A stretch of DNA of 64,000 nucleotides from Hymenolepis diminuta (Eukaryota > Platyhelminthes > Cestoda > Cyclophyllidea > Hymenolepididae), in assembly GCA_900708905.1 (NCBI GenBank), contig CAADRB010000019.1, forward strand, positions 747,514 through 811,513, written 5' to 3'. The notes beneath the pieces are model-generated. The model saw only the letters and a program-made list of their open reading frames with translations, made no database searches and was not told the origin of the DNA. Position numbers and translations under genes: made by a program. Shown piece after piece: positions 23,857 through 36,700 of this stretch. Each line of letters starts with the position of its first letter. Position 1 is the first letter of the stretch.

Positions 23857-25821
23857 GACGACATTTATCCAGCATAATGTCGCTGATATGGGAAAGAATA
23901 GACGTTTTCATCGCTCTAATGAATTAGCCATTTATGTGATATTTGTAACTTTCTGCGGTAATGTCGATAAATGAAAACAGTTTAGTCAAAAGAAATATAT
24001 TCTCGTGTTATTTTAATAATTGAGAATTAAGATTACAATTTGGGCATCGATCTCTTACCGATAAAAATGTGCAATTGTCTGCGGATAGGGAAAATCCAAA
24101 ATTATTCCCGTTGGATAAGATGAATAATATTCATCTAAGAAATGGTAAATTAGCGACTTTTTGTTAATTATTAATAAAATTTGTTAAATTGTGCTAGATA
24201 ACGATGCCGTTGCTTTGCAAACATAGATGAACTCTATTATGTGTCCAAATGACGAAACAATTTAATCAGGACGGCGCAATGTAAAAATACTGCAAAATTG
24301 CACCTCATGTTAATCCTAAAGAGGTCAGTAATTTTGCATGATCAGATATTAACAAGTAAGGATCCAGGGAATCAGTGGTCTACTGGTTATTGGCGTACTT
24401 GGCTAACGTGCCTTAAGTTTGAATCAGGCAGCTGCGCATCAGTAACGACCTCAAAGAATAAGTAATCCAAATCTACACCATTTAGTTATATTAAATCTGG
24501 ATAAAGTTCCAACAAAAAGAAGTCACATTATTTATTATTTTGGTATTGCTATGGAAAATTATAGAAGCAAGTGTAATTTTAAATGATTTCACAAAAGAAA
24601 ATGTTAGAAATGATATTTGTTGAACACCTATTGTTTCAGTTTTTATTTGACAGGCCTGTTTAAAATATTATTTTAACTGATGTTATTCACGTTACAGCAG
24701 CTATCTTAGAATAAATATAGATCTTCCACTCTCTTCACACGAAACTCTATGAGGATATGAATATACTGCCGCCTTACATTTATTTTGTACTTTAAACTGG
24801 TAATAGAAACAGAAGCTTTGTTTATATGTATAGAGTGAGCGGTAGGGTAAATAGTGTTGGCTAAATTAATAAAAACCATGAAGATGAAACATCACTAAAA
24901 GTCTAGCAGATCACTCAGAGTAAAAAGTGAATACGTCGTGTGCACTTTGGACTCAGTTACTATTAATAATTGCTATGCAAAGCCAATCGATCAATAAGTT
25001 CTAAATATAGGAGCACCTATCCCACTCTTATCTCGTTATCAGATAATGTAAATAAGAATATTTCGTAGAATTTGCCATGTGCTAATTTAGTTGCCATTTA
25101 CTGTGTATGATCGACATCTTAACACTTAATAAAATTATTCAACTAGTGCAAGTCGTGCACAGAAAATTGCAATTAATGTTTCAATAACTGAGCTTTTCAT
25201 AGCGATCAATTAAAATTAAAATTTTACTTATGTGACGCTCAACTATTCGGATTTCTAACTTTACCTGCCCATTCTTGTACCTATTTACTCCGAAAGGGCG
25301 TTTAGGACTACCGCCGTGAATATAGCGGTTAAGAGATATCTTCTGTAGGGGTTTGTGCACAGTCCTCAGTAGATTACACAAAATTCAAATTGTAACATAG
25401 GTGTGGTATATTATCTCTTTAAGGTGCTATTTTGTGTTTTCAAAAATATCCAGATTTTCGACAGTAACTCGAGGTGAAAATGATCGGTACAATAAAAATA
25501 TTTTAATCATGATGCACCGCTGTATTAATTAGTTTTCTAAAAAAGATACTATTTTAGCTAATTTTGTATAGTTTTTCAAAATCAAGGAATACTGTCCTTT
25601 ATGTTTACAACAACTCAAATAAATAGGTCTTGAAACTCATTAAATTACAGAAAAAAATAAAACATAAAAAATATATTGAATAGTAATATAAATTTGAATA
25701 TTTTATGATATTTGCTTTTACTATTAAACCACTAAAAATGTAGCTGATTTGTTTTAATCAGCACTACCATCTCTGCGCTGTCTGAAGTGCTTTTGCGTGT
25801 TTTAGTGTGAGTCTGGTCGGA
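23857..25821. other. Intergenic region between alpha-2/delta and DCAF13
   Basis: About 2 kb of AT-rich DNA without gene-like exons. It holds the 3' flank of the channel gene, with AATAAA at 24173-24178 as a candidate polyadenylation signal, a SINE-like remnant at about 24366-24500, and the promoter side of DCAF13, for which no clear element was seen. Confidence 0.5.
24366..24500 (+). mobile_element. tRNA-derived SINE-like remnant, copy 1
   Basis: It contains A-box-like GTCTACTGGTTATTGGCG and B-box-like GTTTGAATC about 40 bases later, followed by a tail (ACACCATTTAG, AAATCTGGATAAAG) resembling the tails of the copies at 27757 and 40460. The head does not fold as a good tRNA, so it is not a tRNA gene. 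Confidence 0.45.
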
Positions 25822-28217
25822 ATGAAGATCCGTTTGCTTTCTCGTAATCCTGCCGATTACCAGCGGCAAACCAAGGATGATATTTTTAAAAGTATCTTTT
25901 ATTGTTCTAAATTTTGTTTTTTTCTAGTGCCTCGTAATGTTTCGAGCACCGAGCATCCTTTCGCAGTCGAGAGGGAGTATATAAGGGCACTGAATGCCGC
26001 TAAACTTTCTCGAATGATGGCAAAACCGTTTATAGGATGTCTTGCAGGGACAACGGATACCATGACCGTCATGTCACTTAATACAGAAAAAGTCGGTCTT
26101 GCTGTTTTTGGCACTTTTGATGGAAAAGTGAATCAGGATATTTATTCTTATTTAGCCTCATTCTAGATACAGTATTGGGATGTCGCTCGCAGGAAATTAA
26201 TACACGAAGCAGAGGCTCATTCCGGAGAAGTACGGGGAGTTTGTCAATACGATAAGTCGCAGCTTATGTATACCGTAAGTTAATCCAGGTTTAATTTATT
26301 TCCTATGTCATTTAATTCCGTATCTGATGGTAATGTTTTCTTTCAGTGTGGTGTTGATTCTCAGCTAAAACAGTGGCGTATGAATCACGATAACATTGTC
26401 GAAGGTTGGTCCCAACCTTTGAACACAGTCCTCCTAGAACAAACACCAATGTGTTTAGATCATCATCCTAAAATGGATGCGTTTATTATTGGTACACCTC
26501 AGTCCTGCCTTTTTTATCACTCCTCTCGAATGGATGTTCCAGTTCGGGAATGGACTTGGGGTTACGAATCAATTCACCACGCAGCCTTTAATCCTGTAGA
26601 ACATAATCTTGTTGGCATTCTGACCAAGGACAACTCTGTTGTGCTAGCTGACACGAGAGAGGATGCCCCTCTAAGAAAGTTAAAAATGAACCTTAGGTTG
26701 AATGCACTTTCATGGAATCCTATGGAACCGTATGTCTTCACCGCTGCCTGTGAAGACTACAATCTCTACACCTATGATGTTCGTTTCTTCAAACATCCGA
26801 AAAGAGTGTATATTGGTCATATAAACACTGCAATGTCGGTGGATTACTCGCCCTCTGGTAGAGAATTTGTCTCAGGAAGCTATGATAGCACTGTAAGTTT
26901 TTTCTTTAACGCCATTTTATTCTATCTGGAAACCGGTTTTAGATGTAGGTATACCTTATCCCATTGTACTATGAGCCTTCCGTAAATATAATTGTATAGG
27001 TCTATGAAATTTCGAGTTATTTGAAGTTCCTCGGAATAATTAAAGACAAATTGTTATGAGTTAGGCGTTTTAACGTAGATTCATTTGTAATCTCAATTTC
27101 ATCCACACTGTTTGATATTAAGAAATTAATCTGATGTAGGGAGTGGGTTTCTGATTTCACTGGAATGTTGATTTGCCACCATCTACTCAAATCAGGTTTT
27201 TCCTTCATCTTTAGAAGATGAAAACTTATTTTCATGATTCCTTTGCCAAATGAGACATTTATTTTATGCATACATGCAGTTAATTCAGTTCTATCCCGAT
27301 TAGATGATTGATGTACGCTTTTGATACTTACAGTGTTTTAAATTTCGCTCTTTATTTGAAATGCTTGTCCAATTTTGATAGCGCAGGCATTCCACCCCCC
27401 ATATTATATTAGCTTGAAATTTCTTATTACAAATCAGCTAACTAGATTGTGGTTAAACTAAAGTAGGATAAATCCTAAATTATTTCCATTATTATCGTGA
27501 ATCACTTGTTTTTTTTTTCAATCATTTTCTAACATTTACTATTTATATTCTATGATTGTTTCATTATTTTGGAGGCCCCCAACGGTATTTTTGTTAACTT
27601 GAAAGGGAAAATCTGTCCTCATATTAAATCTTTTGGTCTTAAAAGTACATACGATATTATCTTCGCTTCCCAACCAAAGCCTAATGTTCATGGTTCAAAC
27701 AGTACCTCTTTCAACAGTAATCTAATATGCATTACGAAATGTGTATGGTGGTGAACAGTACCTGCGGCGTAGCAGTTAGCGTGCTCGTCCGCACAGTCAC
27801 AGGTCACGGATTCGATACCCACCCATGCACACTCAGTTTGCGGTATGACCAATGGCACTAGTTAAGTCTGTTTGATAAAGACAAAGTCTCGAGATTCACC
27901 AGCAATATTTCATTATGTTACCGCTCTGCTTATTAGGCATTTTTTAACGGTTAATTCATGCGATCCTTTCCCTTGAATCTAGGTTTGCGTCGATTGCTAT
28001 ATGTGACTAATTTGTTTTCCTATCCCGAATTTCAGATCCGTATCTGGAGCGTGGATCAGACATCGGCAATAGACGTTTACCACACAAAGCGGATGAAGCG
28101 TGTACTACAAGTGAAATTTACCCTCGACGCCCAGTTTGTCCTATCTTCTTCAACGGATCAGAATGTGCGTTTATGGAGAGCTCACGCCTCGGAGAAGTTC
28201 GGTCCAGTGAAACCACG
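25822..28217 (+). CDS. DCAF13: DCAF13/SOF1 WD-repeat protein of small-subunit ribosome biogenesis (3' end lost in assembly gap)
   Basis: Exons are 25822-25891, 25928-26127, 26167-26274, 26347-26892 and 28036-28217, where the N gap begins; all junctions keep frame. About 368 residues are visible. Family hallmarks are the N-terminal MKIRLLSRNPADY, HPF..EREYIRALNA.KL, AKPF, WNPMEPYVFTAACEDYNLY, DVDYSP-like VDYSPSGREFVSGSYDST, then VYHTKRMKRVL and NVRLWRAHASEKFGP. The homologue of about 445 aa has roughly 75 further, basic residues, which would fit in the 684-base gap. The known role is as a nucleolar U3 snoRNP/SSU processome component (Sof1 in yeast) and CUL4-DDB1 adaptor. The first blade is diverged from the usual sequence (KIQYWD is kept). 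The gene converges on the BAZ2-type gene. Confidence 0.93.
27757..27905 (+). mobile_element. tRNA-derived SINE-like element, copy 2 (DCAF13 intron)
   Basis: A-box-like GCGTAGCAGTTAGCGTGC and B-box-like GGATTCGATACCC lie in the order and spacing of an RNA polymerase III promoter. They are followed by GCAC and an unrelated tail (CACTAGTTAAGTCTG, GATAAAGAC) shared in part with copies 1 and 3. The T-arm cannot pair well, so I read it as a SINE rather than a tRNA gene. It lies in the intron 26893-28035. Confidence 0.65.
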
Positions 28218-28901
28218 NNNNNNNNNNNNNNNNNNNNNNNNNNNNNNNNNNNNNNNNNNNNNNNNNNNNNNNNNNNNNNNNNNNNNNNNNNNNNNNNNNN
28301 NNNNNNNNNNNNNNNNNNNNNNNNNNNNNNNNNNNNNNNNNNNNNNNNNNNNNNNNNNNNNNNNNNNNNNNNNNNNNNNNNNNNNNNNNNNNNNNNNNNN
28401 NNNNNNNNNNNNNNNNNNNNNNNNNNNNNNNNNNNNNNNNNNNNNNNNNNNNNNNNNNNNNNNNNNNNNNNNNNNNNNNNNNNNNNNNNNNNNNNNNNNN
28501 NNNNNNNNNNNNNNNNNNNNNNNNNNNNNNNNNNNNNNNNNNNNNNNNNNNNNNNNNNNNNNNNNNNNNNNNNNNNNNNNNNNNNNNNNNNNNNNNNNNN
28601 NNNNNNNNNNNNNNNNNNNNNNNNNNNNNNNNNNNNNNNNNNNNNNNNNNNNNNNNNNNNNNNNNNNNNNNNNNNNNNNNNNNNNNNNNNNNNNNNNNNN
28701 NNNNNNNNNNNNNNNNNNNNNNNNNNNNNNNNNNNNNNNNNNNNNNNNNNNNNNNNNNNNNNNNNNNNNNNNNNNNNNNNNNNNNNNNNNNNNNNNNNNN
28801 NNNNNNNNNNNNNNNNNNNNNNNNNNNNNNNNNNNNNNNNNNNNNNNNNNNNNNNNNNNNNNNNNNNNNNNNNNNNNNNNNNNNNNNNNNNNNNNNNNNN
28901 N
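28218..28901. other. Assembly gap (684 N)
   Basis: The gap truncates the DCAF13 coding sequence after NVRLWRAHASEKFGP. The C-terminal exon or exons and possibly the start of the 3' untranslated region are hidden here. The true gap size is unknown. Confidence 0.99.
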
Positions 28902-29739
28902 GTATTTTTCATTATCTGGGATGTAAGGTAAATAGTTCTACGGATATAATTAGTGCAATAGCTCCCAATAGTAGTCCCTTTAATACTGGATGAGCAGTTA
29001 TTTTGAATGAGCGTCTCGACCAGAAACCGAACTAGGTAACGTATTGGGGACTACTCAGAAACAGCACTTCTTGAATAAGTCCAATTTTCGATCCCTATTT
29101 CAGCTGCTCAGATAGAAACATGGGGTAGACATGGCATTGGAAGTCATCCTCAGACACCCATGTTTCAGAGGAAGACGCTGAGGAGTTGGGTACCACAGAC
29201 TGATAATCTAAACTTGGGGTCAGCTATCCACTTATTGTAAAATTAGCTAATATTCTATTGACAAATTTCCAGTATATTGATGATATTTAATTTAAGGTTG
29301 GCTTGTGGTAGTTATTTATCGATTTTGTAGCTTAATAATGGATTTAAGAAATATTGCACCTCGATATCTGTCTTGTTATTATGAACCATGCTTACTTGAG
29401 GACTAACGAAACCAATGTGTGCCCAATGTGACCTCACCCTCATCTTAATTCCCTCATTTATTGTTACCTAGGCTGTATAGACCTCCAGTTTTGTTAAATA
29501 TTTGGAGCAATTTACAGGATGAGTAAGGTATCTGAAGCCATCTATATTTTTGTAATTTAAACTAATTCGATAATAATAAAGGTATTTTTATATCGGAAGC
29601 TCTCGTGACAGATACTAATAGTATTAATGAAATGAAAAGTCACACTGTAATAATGTCGATAATAGCAAAACATAGGAATTTAGAAGCTCCAAGGTTTCTA
29701 AAACTCGCCAGATCTTTCGTTTACAAAGTTAGAGGAGAT

Positions 29740-30082
29740 GAATGAAAACTATGGAGATGGATTGGCCGCCACGAGGAAGAGAAAAGAGCATTGCCAACGC
29801 TCTGCTGATCCACCCAGAAGACCTGAATTTGTAGGAAGACTACATGGTATGATGGAAAAAATCGTGGAAAGTCAATGTTGACAAACATCTTCAAGTGTCC
29901 GAAGGAACAACAATACATAAGGCATATTGTTCATCAAGACCTCGGATACAAATCTCATACGTTCTCGGGCAATGTCTTCAGTTTATGTGGACAAAAACAA
30001 CTCAAGAGAATCGTTTAATGCATGGAAAGCAACTCTTAGACAAATTGAAGCATCCAGAAGAAGAAGAGTGTCTTCGATTGTG
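29740..30082 (+). mobile_element. Mariner-family transposase remnant (pseudogene)
   Basis: Three successive frames carry pieces of a mariner-type transposase N-terminal half: RRPEFVGRLHGMMEK near 29815, then GKSMLT and IVHQDLGYKSHTFS (about 29862-29970), then NRLMHGKQLLDKLKHPEEEE ending near 30078. At least two frameshifts separate them. The D,D-type catalytic half is absent: after CLR the similarity stops. I saw no terminal inverted repeats. Known mariner proteins carry the same run of helix-turn-helix and linker motifs, so the family assignment is firm and the copy is dead. Confidence 0.82.
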
Positions 30083-30529
30083 TGTGTCCACGCACCCTGT
30101 ATATTCCATAATTAAAATGAGTGACTTAGTGTGTAGACGCCTATTCATTTACTGTTTGCTCTCTGTTAGCGCTAGGACTAAGACGTACCTTACGGCGTCC
30201 GGGAGACGGTATCTGCGAAGTCCCTGAGAAATCCAATAATGCCTTTTCCTGAAACCGTTATGAAAGGATAAAAGAAGCCTATTGATTTCCTAGAAAGCCA
30301 CAACTATTCCCCTCCCAAATATGACTAAGACATTTATCATTGAACTGATTTTACTCATTAACATTTTCTTAGTTTATTTACAAACCAAGGGTGATGAGAT
30401 ACCCATCACCATCAAGGGGGCTTTGTAGGCATGTCGTTAGTCACACGCACACAGTGTGGTCTTGTCAACCGAGATCTTTAATACCACACATTGTATGTAG
30501 GAGAGAATAATGATTGACAGCATCAACAG

Positions 30530-30665
30530 AAGTAGAAGTGAGAAACTGAAAAAGACTATGCGGCAGGGGAAGAGAGTGCAAGGGGCAAATAAGATGAGAA
30601 CCAGGAGAGAAATTATTCACATTGAATGGAAGGGATGGATAGGAAGTGTCTGTGCATGTGTGAGT
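30530..30665. repeat. Purine-rich tract with GT-rich end
   Basis: An A/G-rich stretch ending in GTCTGTGCATGTGTGAGTG. It resembles the tract at 12170-12310 in composition and order, suggesting a shared repeat origin, but I could not align it base by base. Confidence 0.35.
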
Positions 30666-30709
30666 GGTCAGCGATTGTCTATAAGAGAACAAAAAAGTCA
30701 TCATTCTGT

Positions 30710-33700
30710 CTAGCTTGAAACAGACTCGACCACAGACTTCCCAGCACAAGGGGATTCAGTTTTCTCTATCTTTTCGTTCGCAGCCGGTTCTTTTTTCTTC
30801 AGTGAAAGTGATGCATCTTCAAATTCCATAGATGATGGTGGTGGAATAGCAGAAGCTTCGGCAGGAGAAATAGGATTGTCATCCACTTCAGAAGTAGGTT
30901 TTGCCGAAGAGTTGGGCGATTCAGGAGAACTCAGAGCCGTTACGATGGATTCCTTCCCGGTTGGCATTTCTCCTGCCGCTACTGGAGATTGTTCTTGCGG
31001 AGCATTCGCCCAGGTGGACTCAAAGTACTTACGGAGCTCATGGCCCGCTTTACCGATTTCAGATTCGTCTTCATTGAAGATTCGGCAGTTGGTGAATATC
31101 TGTCGAACGTCCTCTCGCCATTCTCTCAGAGAACTATAATGATGGCTGTAGAAACAAAATAAACGAATGGTTTATATGAAACTAATTGAACGTGTATTGA
31201 TCATTTTGACAGAGTTTGCCTAGAACTTACCTCTTCTGTGAGACCAGACGCTTAAGGATAGTTGATAGGTCCATGGGTTTTTTGATGATCCTTCGATAAA
31301 TTGGCACGGTTTTACAGCAAACAGGCTTTCTAAAGGGCCAGGAAAGCTCATGTTTCATCAGATCTTCTGTTGCAATTCTGGAGGTTTGAAAGAGCCAGAA
31401 AATTTAACTTAGGAATTTAGATAAAAAGTGGCAGTTAATACAAGATGCACAAAAAGTGAAGGGCAGGCAATGTGTGAAGTGATATAGTGCAGCGTTGTGA
31501 CATTGCATGATTAGGTGACATACTGGAAGTACAGCGTGATTAGAGACACCATTTGCCAACATAAGCACAACAACGATAAGTACCTGCAAAACTCGCGATC
31601 AGTTTCATTCAGCCTCTTCTTCCGATTCTTCCTCGGTCTCTTAATAACGACATCGGTGGAAGGAGTGGCAGGAGATGGATTTTTCTTTGGTCTAGTCACT
31701 CCATTGTTAGTGGAATCGTCTGGCTCCTCCTCTTCCTCCTCATCTCCTCCATTTTCATCACCTTCACTGCCTTCTACTGTCTCCTCCTTGTCACCGGTAT
31801 CTCCTCCTTCATCCTTTCTTTCAGAGCCATCTTGGTCTTGATCCTCACCGTCTGTTACCTCCTCGTCTTCATCTGCGCTGCTATCGTTTTCATCAACGGT
31901 GTCTGCAAAGAAAGGTGAGCGAAGGATAAGGTTATACATGCTCAAGCTACTACCTTCCGGTTATCCCCAAAAATGACATTATTTTGGGGCTCATTGTATG
32001 ACAAGGATATCCCTCTCGGCTGGCATGAAAACTTTGTTTAACAGCACGCCTTCCTTCTTTCTCATTTGAACTGCCTGCACCCTTATTTTGGCTTTGATAT
32101 CTGGAATTTGTTAGCCCTCCACTTAACTTTCATAAAAACTAGATGAATTCTGACATAATCCAGTTAGTTTCTGTCGCATCTTGTGTGATGATCCTTATCC
32201 AGTTACTGCTGACGCTTTCAGACTCAAGTTTGTGAGAAGACTAGCTTAGATGATTTTTGGTGGAAGTAAGGGATAGCAATGAGGAATGTGGCCATCTCCA
32301 ATTTTGTGCACAAAGAACGAGGTTCAATAAAACCGGAGAATATCAAGGAATTATTGAGAATACACATGGAACGATCACCACGGCGATATCTTCAGTTTGA
32401 TGCTAATCCCGTTTATGTCTGTCATACATTCGTCAACTTCGACGAGTTAGGATAATTGCATACCTTTAAATCAACTTGACTATGATTTGGTTAGCAATAT
32501 TTATTTAAAAAAAGAGATACTCGTTAACTCTCTGGTACAAGGTATTATTAAAAAGATTAAAAGCTCCTTTTACACACTAAAAATAAGCCTAACAAAGATT
32601 CACAGAGAGCTTCCAAGGTCGAACTCTACTAAATATAACGGTCTCTTTTTGGGGACTAAGTTGTCAAATATAAACTAATACTCATTTACCCTAGTTATGC
32701 GTGGGAAATCTAAAATTTTTACCTGCATCAGTACGAGACCGCTTGCACTGACTAGAGGGTCGACCTCGTTTTTTTAAACCTCGTTTACTTCCCCTGGGTC
32801 TGCCGACTTTCCGTTCACTAGCAGTTGAGGATGGTCCAGTCCTCGCTTTGGTCAAATCAGATTTGGCAATTCTGGCTATTCTTTTAGTGGAACGGTAGGC
32901 ACCCGATTTAATGTAAACTCGTTTGGGTCGCTCCGACTGGATCGAATTCGTCTAGGGAGAGGAGAGGATTTGTTTTATTTTCAAACAATTTAAACATTTA
33001 CAATGAGCTTTTATATGATGCTTCTTCAATACACCTACTTGTGACCTTTTCGCCTCAGTATCATTGAAAACGATTGAAGCAGTTGTGGCAGCAGTACTAC
33101 TCTTTTCTCTAGTTCCAACATGAACGCCATTGGTTGTACATAGCATACAAGTCCATTTCTTTGGGAGACGGTTGACTGGTGGACGTAGACAAGCGGGATG
33201 AGCACCACGAGAACATGATATACATTGAACCAATCGATGAGCAGGTTCAACATTACCGGAAGAGGCTCCTTCATTAGAATTATCTCCTATGGGACGAGTA
33301 AGACCACAAACAAAACAATGGCACTTCCCCATCGCTTTGGAGACGCAATCATAACAGAACCAATCCCCCTCGGGAATAGAAATCATCGGTGGACGGAAGC
33401 AGTAGGTGTGAAAACCATGGTCACACCCATCACATAGCAGTAGACGTGCCTCATTCTTGTCACGGCGACAGATCTGACAGAGAACCTTCATAATGGACTT
33501 GTCCCAAGCGATAGCAGCCTCAAACTGCATCGCACAACGTTTCAGGTCCACTATAGAGTCGGCTCGACGTGTATTGCGTCGCCAAAGGGTCAAACCTTGA
33601 GCGTCTGAATCAACTCCACCCTCAATTTCGTTATTACCATCTCCTCGCTTACGGGTCTGAGATTCTTCTTGGTTTGTTGAGTCACTACACACGCTTCCAG

Positions 33701-36700
33701 TACCTTCTGCCGTTTGTGGCTTATCCGCTGTTTGCTGTTCATCTTGAGTAGCTGCAGCTGCCTGCGCTTGAACAGCATCGAGTCGTGACTCACAATTCAG
33801 GGGAGGTAGGAGGTACCGGCGTTCAATATGTGCTTCTAGATCCAAAAGCCGTTCACGGGCCAATTCCAGAGGCCAAAAATCGTACCGATAGATCTTAGGA
33901 TTGTTACGAGGGACGAGTTGGATGGAATCATCCTCAGTAGCTTTCATTGGAGCCTATAGATGAGAGAGGGGGAGAATATGGGGTTATTTTTCATGAATGA
34001 TAAACATATTTCAATCTATATTAACGATATTCTCACCTGCCAACCCTTAGTCTGCAAACTAGCAGAGAGAACTCGGTCAACTAGTCCTTCAACAAGTTCC
34101 AAGAAGCGGCACTCATCCATGAATTCTTTCTCGGCATCGGATTGTTGAACATTGCTACTTCCCCTACCAGCCTTCATTGCCCGTTCAAAGTTCTCTCCAA
34201 GGAAAACACTGCATTCCAGTGTAAAAGTTGGCGACACATCGTTATCCGCACCAAAGACACAGGCATCATTTTCAGCCGCAGACTCATAGAGATTCGGTGC
34301 CGAAGGAATGTGCCGTGTGGAGTGACTGGGAGGTGGAAGGTTTACAGAGGAAGATGCTCCAGTGTTAGTTGAATTTAAATACGAGGCCGTAGAAGCATTT
34401 ACGCCTCGACCTTTTCCTCTACGTGAACGAACCCTAAGCAGGCTTGGCTTCCATCCATCATCCAGAGAGATAGATCCAATATCGAGAACTAAAATAAATG
34501 ATAGAATTAATTTTAGCGATTCCACATTCTTTCCGTTTAATTATATTATACTTACCCGTTGATGCGTCGGCATCAATAGAAGAAATGACAACATCCTCGG
34601 CCGTTTGAATTATCTGCAGAAGGCTTCTTTCTCGAATACCTCTTGACTGAAGGGCTCCAAGAAGCTTTTGGAGATTCTGTGAACCTTTAACTCGCCACCA
34701 GTTACCTTTCGCCTCCAACGGAATTGATGCCAAATCTTCAGGACCTGTCTTTTGAATTCCCTTCTCTCCCAACATCTCTTCCACCATCACAAGTAATTCC
34801 TCTTCGTTTAACTGAATGTCCATAGCAACTTGGTGACGCCTATCCTCCCTGTTTTCACGACTGCTTTCATCCAACAAAGTCTTCAGTCGTTTCAGCGCCT
34901 GAGTAAGAGAATTCTCTTCCTCACAAGATTTCTTTTTTTTTTCAAAAGCGATTGATTTCATCAGCTGCAACTTGTAGAAAAAAAGATGTACATGCCAAGA
35001 GGGATCAGACCAACAATTGATGATGGATGCTCGATCGATCACATCATTCTGTGTGATGAAAAGAAGGGTGGCAGTGGTGATGAAGGTGTCATCCATCTGG
35101 CAAGCCTCTAGAGCAGCAGATAAATCCTGTTCTGTTAGGGACTGCCAGAGAGTTTGATCAGACACCTGAGGGATGGGAGAGGGTACGGGAGTCGGGGCTT
35201 TCGGCTGAGGCGGTGGTGGTGGTGTAGGCCGCTTAGTAGAAAGATCCAATGGTTGAGAGGTTGATGTTTCTTCTGGATCATTTATTTTTTGCACACTTTT
35301 CTCCTCTGATTCCTCTAAAGCCTTAAGCGTGAGTTTTTCACCTTCATCTGTGGAGGGAATGTCTTCCTGATTCTTCTCATTCAGTTCTTTAATTTCATTG
35401 TCACTTTTATCTTCATTAGATTCAATTTTATCTCCACCAACCTGATTTAACTCGTCAGAAAGCTTTTCAACTCTCGGTTCCTCTATTTCAATTGGATTTT
35501 CATCATATTGCTTGATTTCTACCTCAGCAGTTTCTTCACTTTTTATTTCAGTCTGCTCTTCAGACTTCACCTCAGATTCCTTTTCCTGTTCAGAAATTGG
35601 TTTCTCAACCTTAGACGCTGAACGTATGACAGCAGATTTTTGAGCTACTGAGGTGTTGTTAGAACTATTTCCAGGGTTTGTATTGAAGTGTCTAATTACA
35701 GAGAGTTCTCTTCTAGCCTTTATCTCGGTAACAATAGCATCAGCATCAAAAACTGGCGGGATGTCGTGTGAAGCGAATCCCTCTCGGTTAGTTATTGGTT
35801 GACCTTCAACATAGATACCCCCGACACTGCCCAGAACGAAATAATTTCGATGGAAACGATCTTGACCGAGAAATACTCCTGACAGTCGAAAAGCACACTC
35901 CTCGATGGCTCGTTGTTTGGCTTCCAAACAGTGTTGAAGACTTTCTATTCGCTTCTCTAACTCTTCAGCACTCTCTAACTCCTCTTCGTCACCGGAGTCA
36001 TAGTTTTGTAGGGATGATAGTTGTCGATTGTTGTGTAGGAACGCCGGTTGTTTCTGACTCTTCCCAACTTCGAATTCTTTAGGCTTAATAGTATGGTCCA
36101 ATCCAAACTTTCGCGCCATTATGATCCTAATTCTGCAAAGTGAAAATAATATGTTAACGAAACGATTATGAAGCCGGAATTCACAGTTCTCCACATTTTC
36201 ATAGAACCAGTTCTTGTGAACTCAAAGCATCAACTTCAATTTCAAACTGAAATATTCTCTCAAGCATTCATGTATTTTTTGCAATTCAGAATGTGATAAT
36301 AATAATAATTCCAATGTATTTGATCGAGTTTTTTCACTACAAATATCAAATTTGTCAATTTTCCGTTGAATAGTATTTGGTCATTCCAATAACTGGATAC
36401 TTCGATCACAAAAGTTTGAACTTGAAAGACAACGATGACTACTAAGAATAAAGTTAATTTCACCTCAAGAAACAGGGTATTTATTACGTCGAGACTCTAC
36501 TTACGATATGGAAGCATAACGGTAAACTAAACTAACTTCCTAATTTTCGCCTCCAAATTGAACTTGTCTCTTTTCAACGCGATTTGCAGTTCAATAGTTC
36601 TATCAACTTCATTTGAGATGATACGACTAGAGCAAGCCAGCTCATCACATATAAAGGCCAAAAGACTGGCAATCTGTGGTCCAGAGAGATCAATTATGTG

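Larger units (their letters stand above)
28902..30709. other. Intergenic region between the convergent DCAF13 and BAZ2 genes
   Basis: It holds a mariner remnant (29740-30082) and a purine-rich repeat (30530-30665). TTTATT at 30373-30378 (AATAAA on the minus strand) is a weak polyadenylation candidate for the BAZ2 gene, about 330 bases past its stop. No further coding region of DCAF13 was recognised right of the gap. Confidence 0.5.

Noticed and set aside
27757..27830. tRNA gene
   Set aside because: A and B boxes are present, but the T-stem does not pair and no complete cloverleaf with acceptor stem can be drawn; fits a SINE head.
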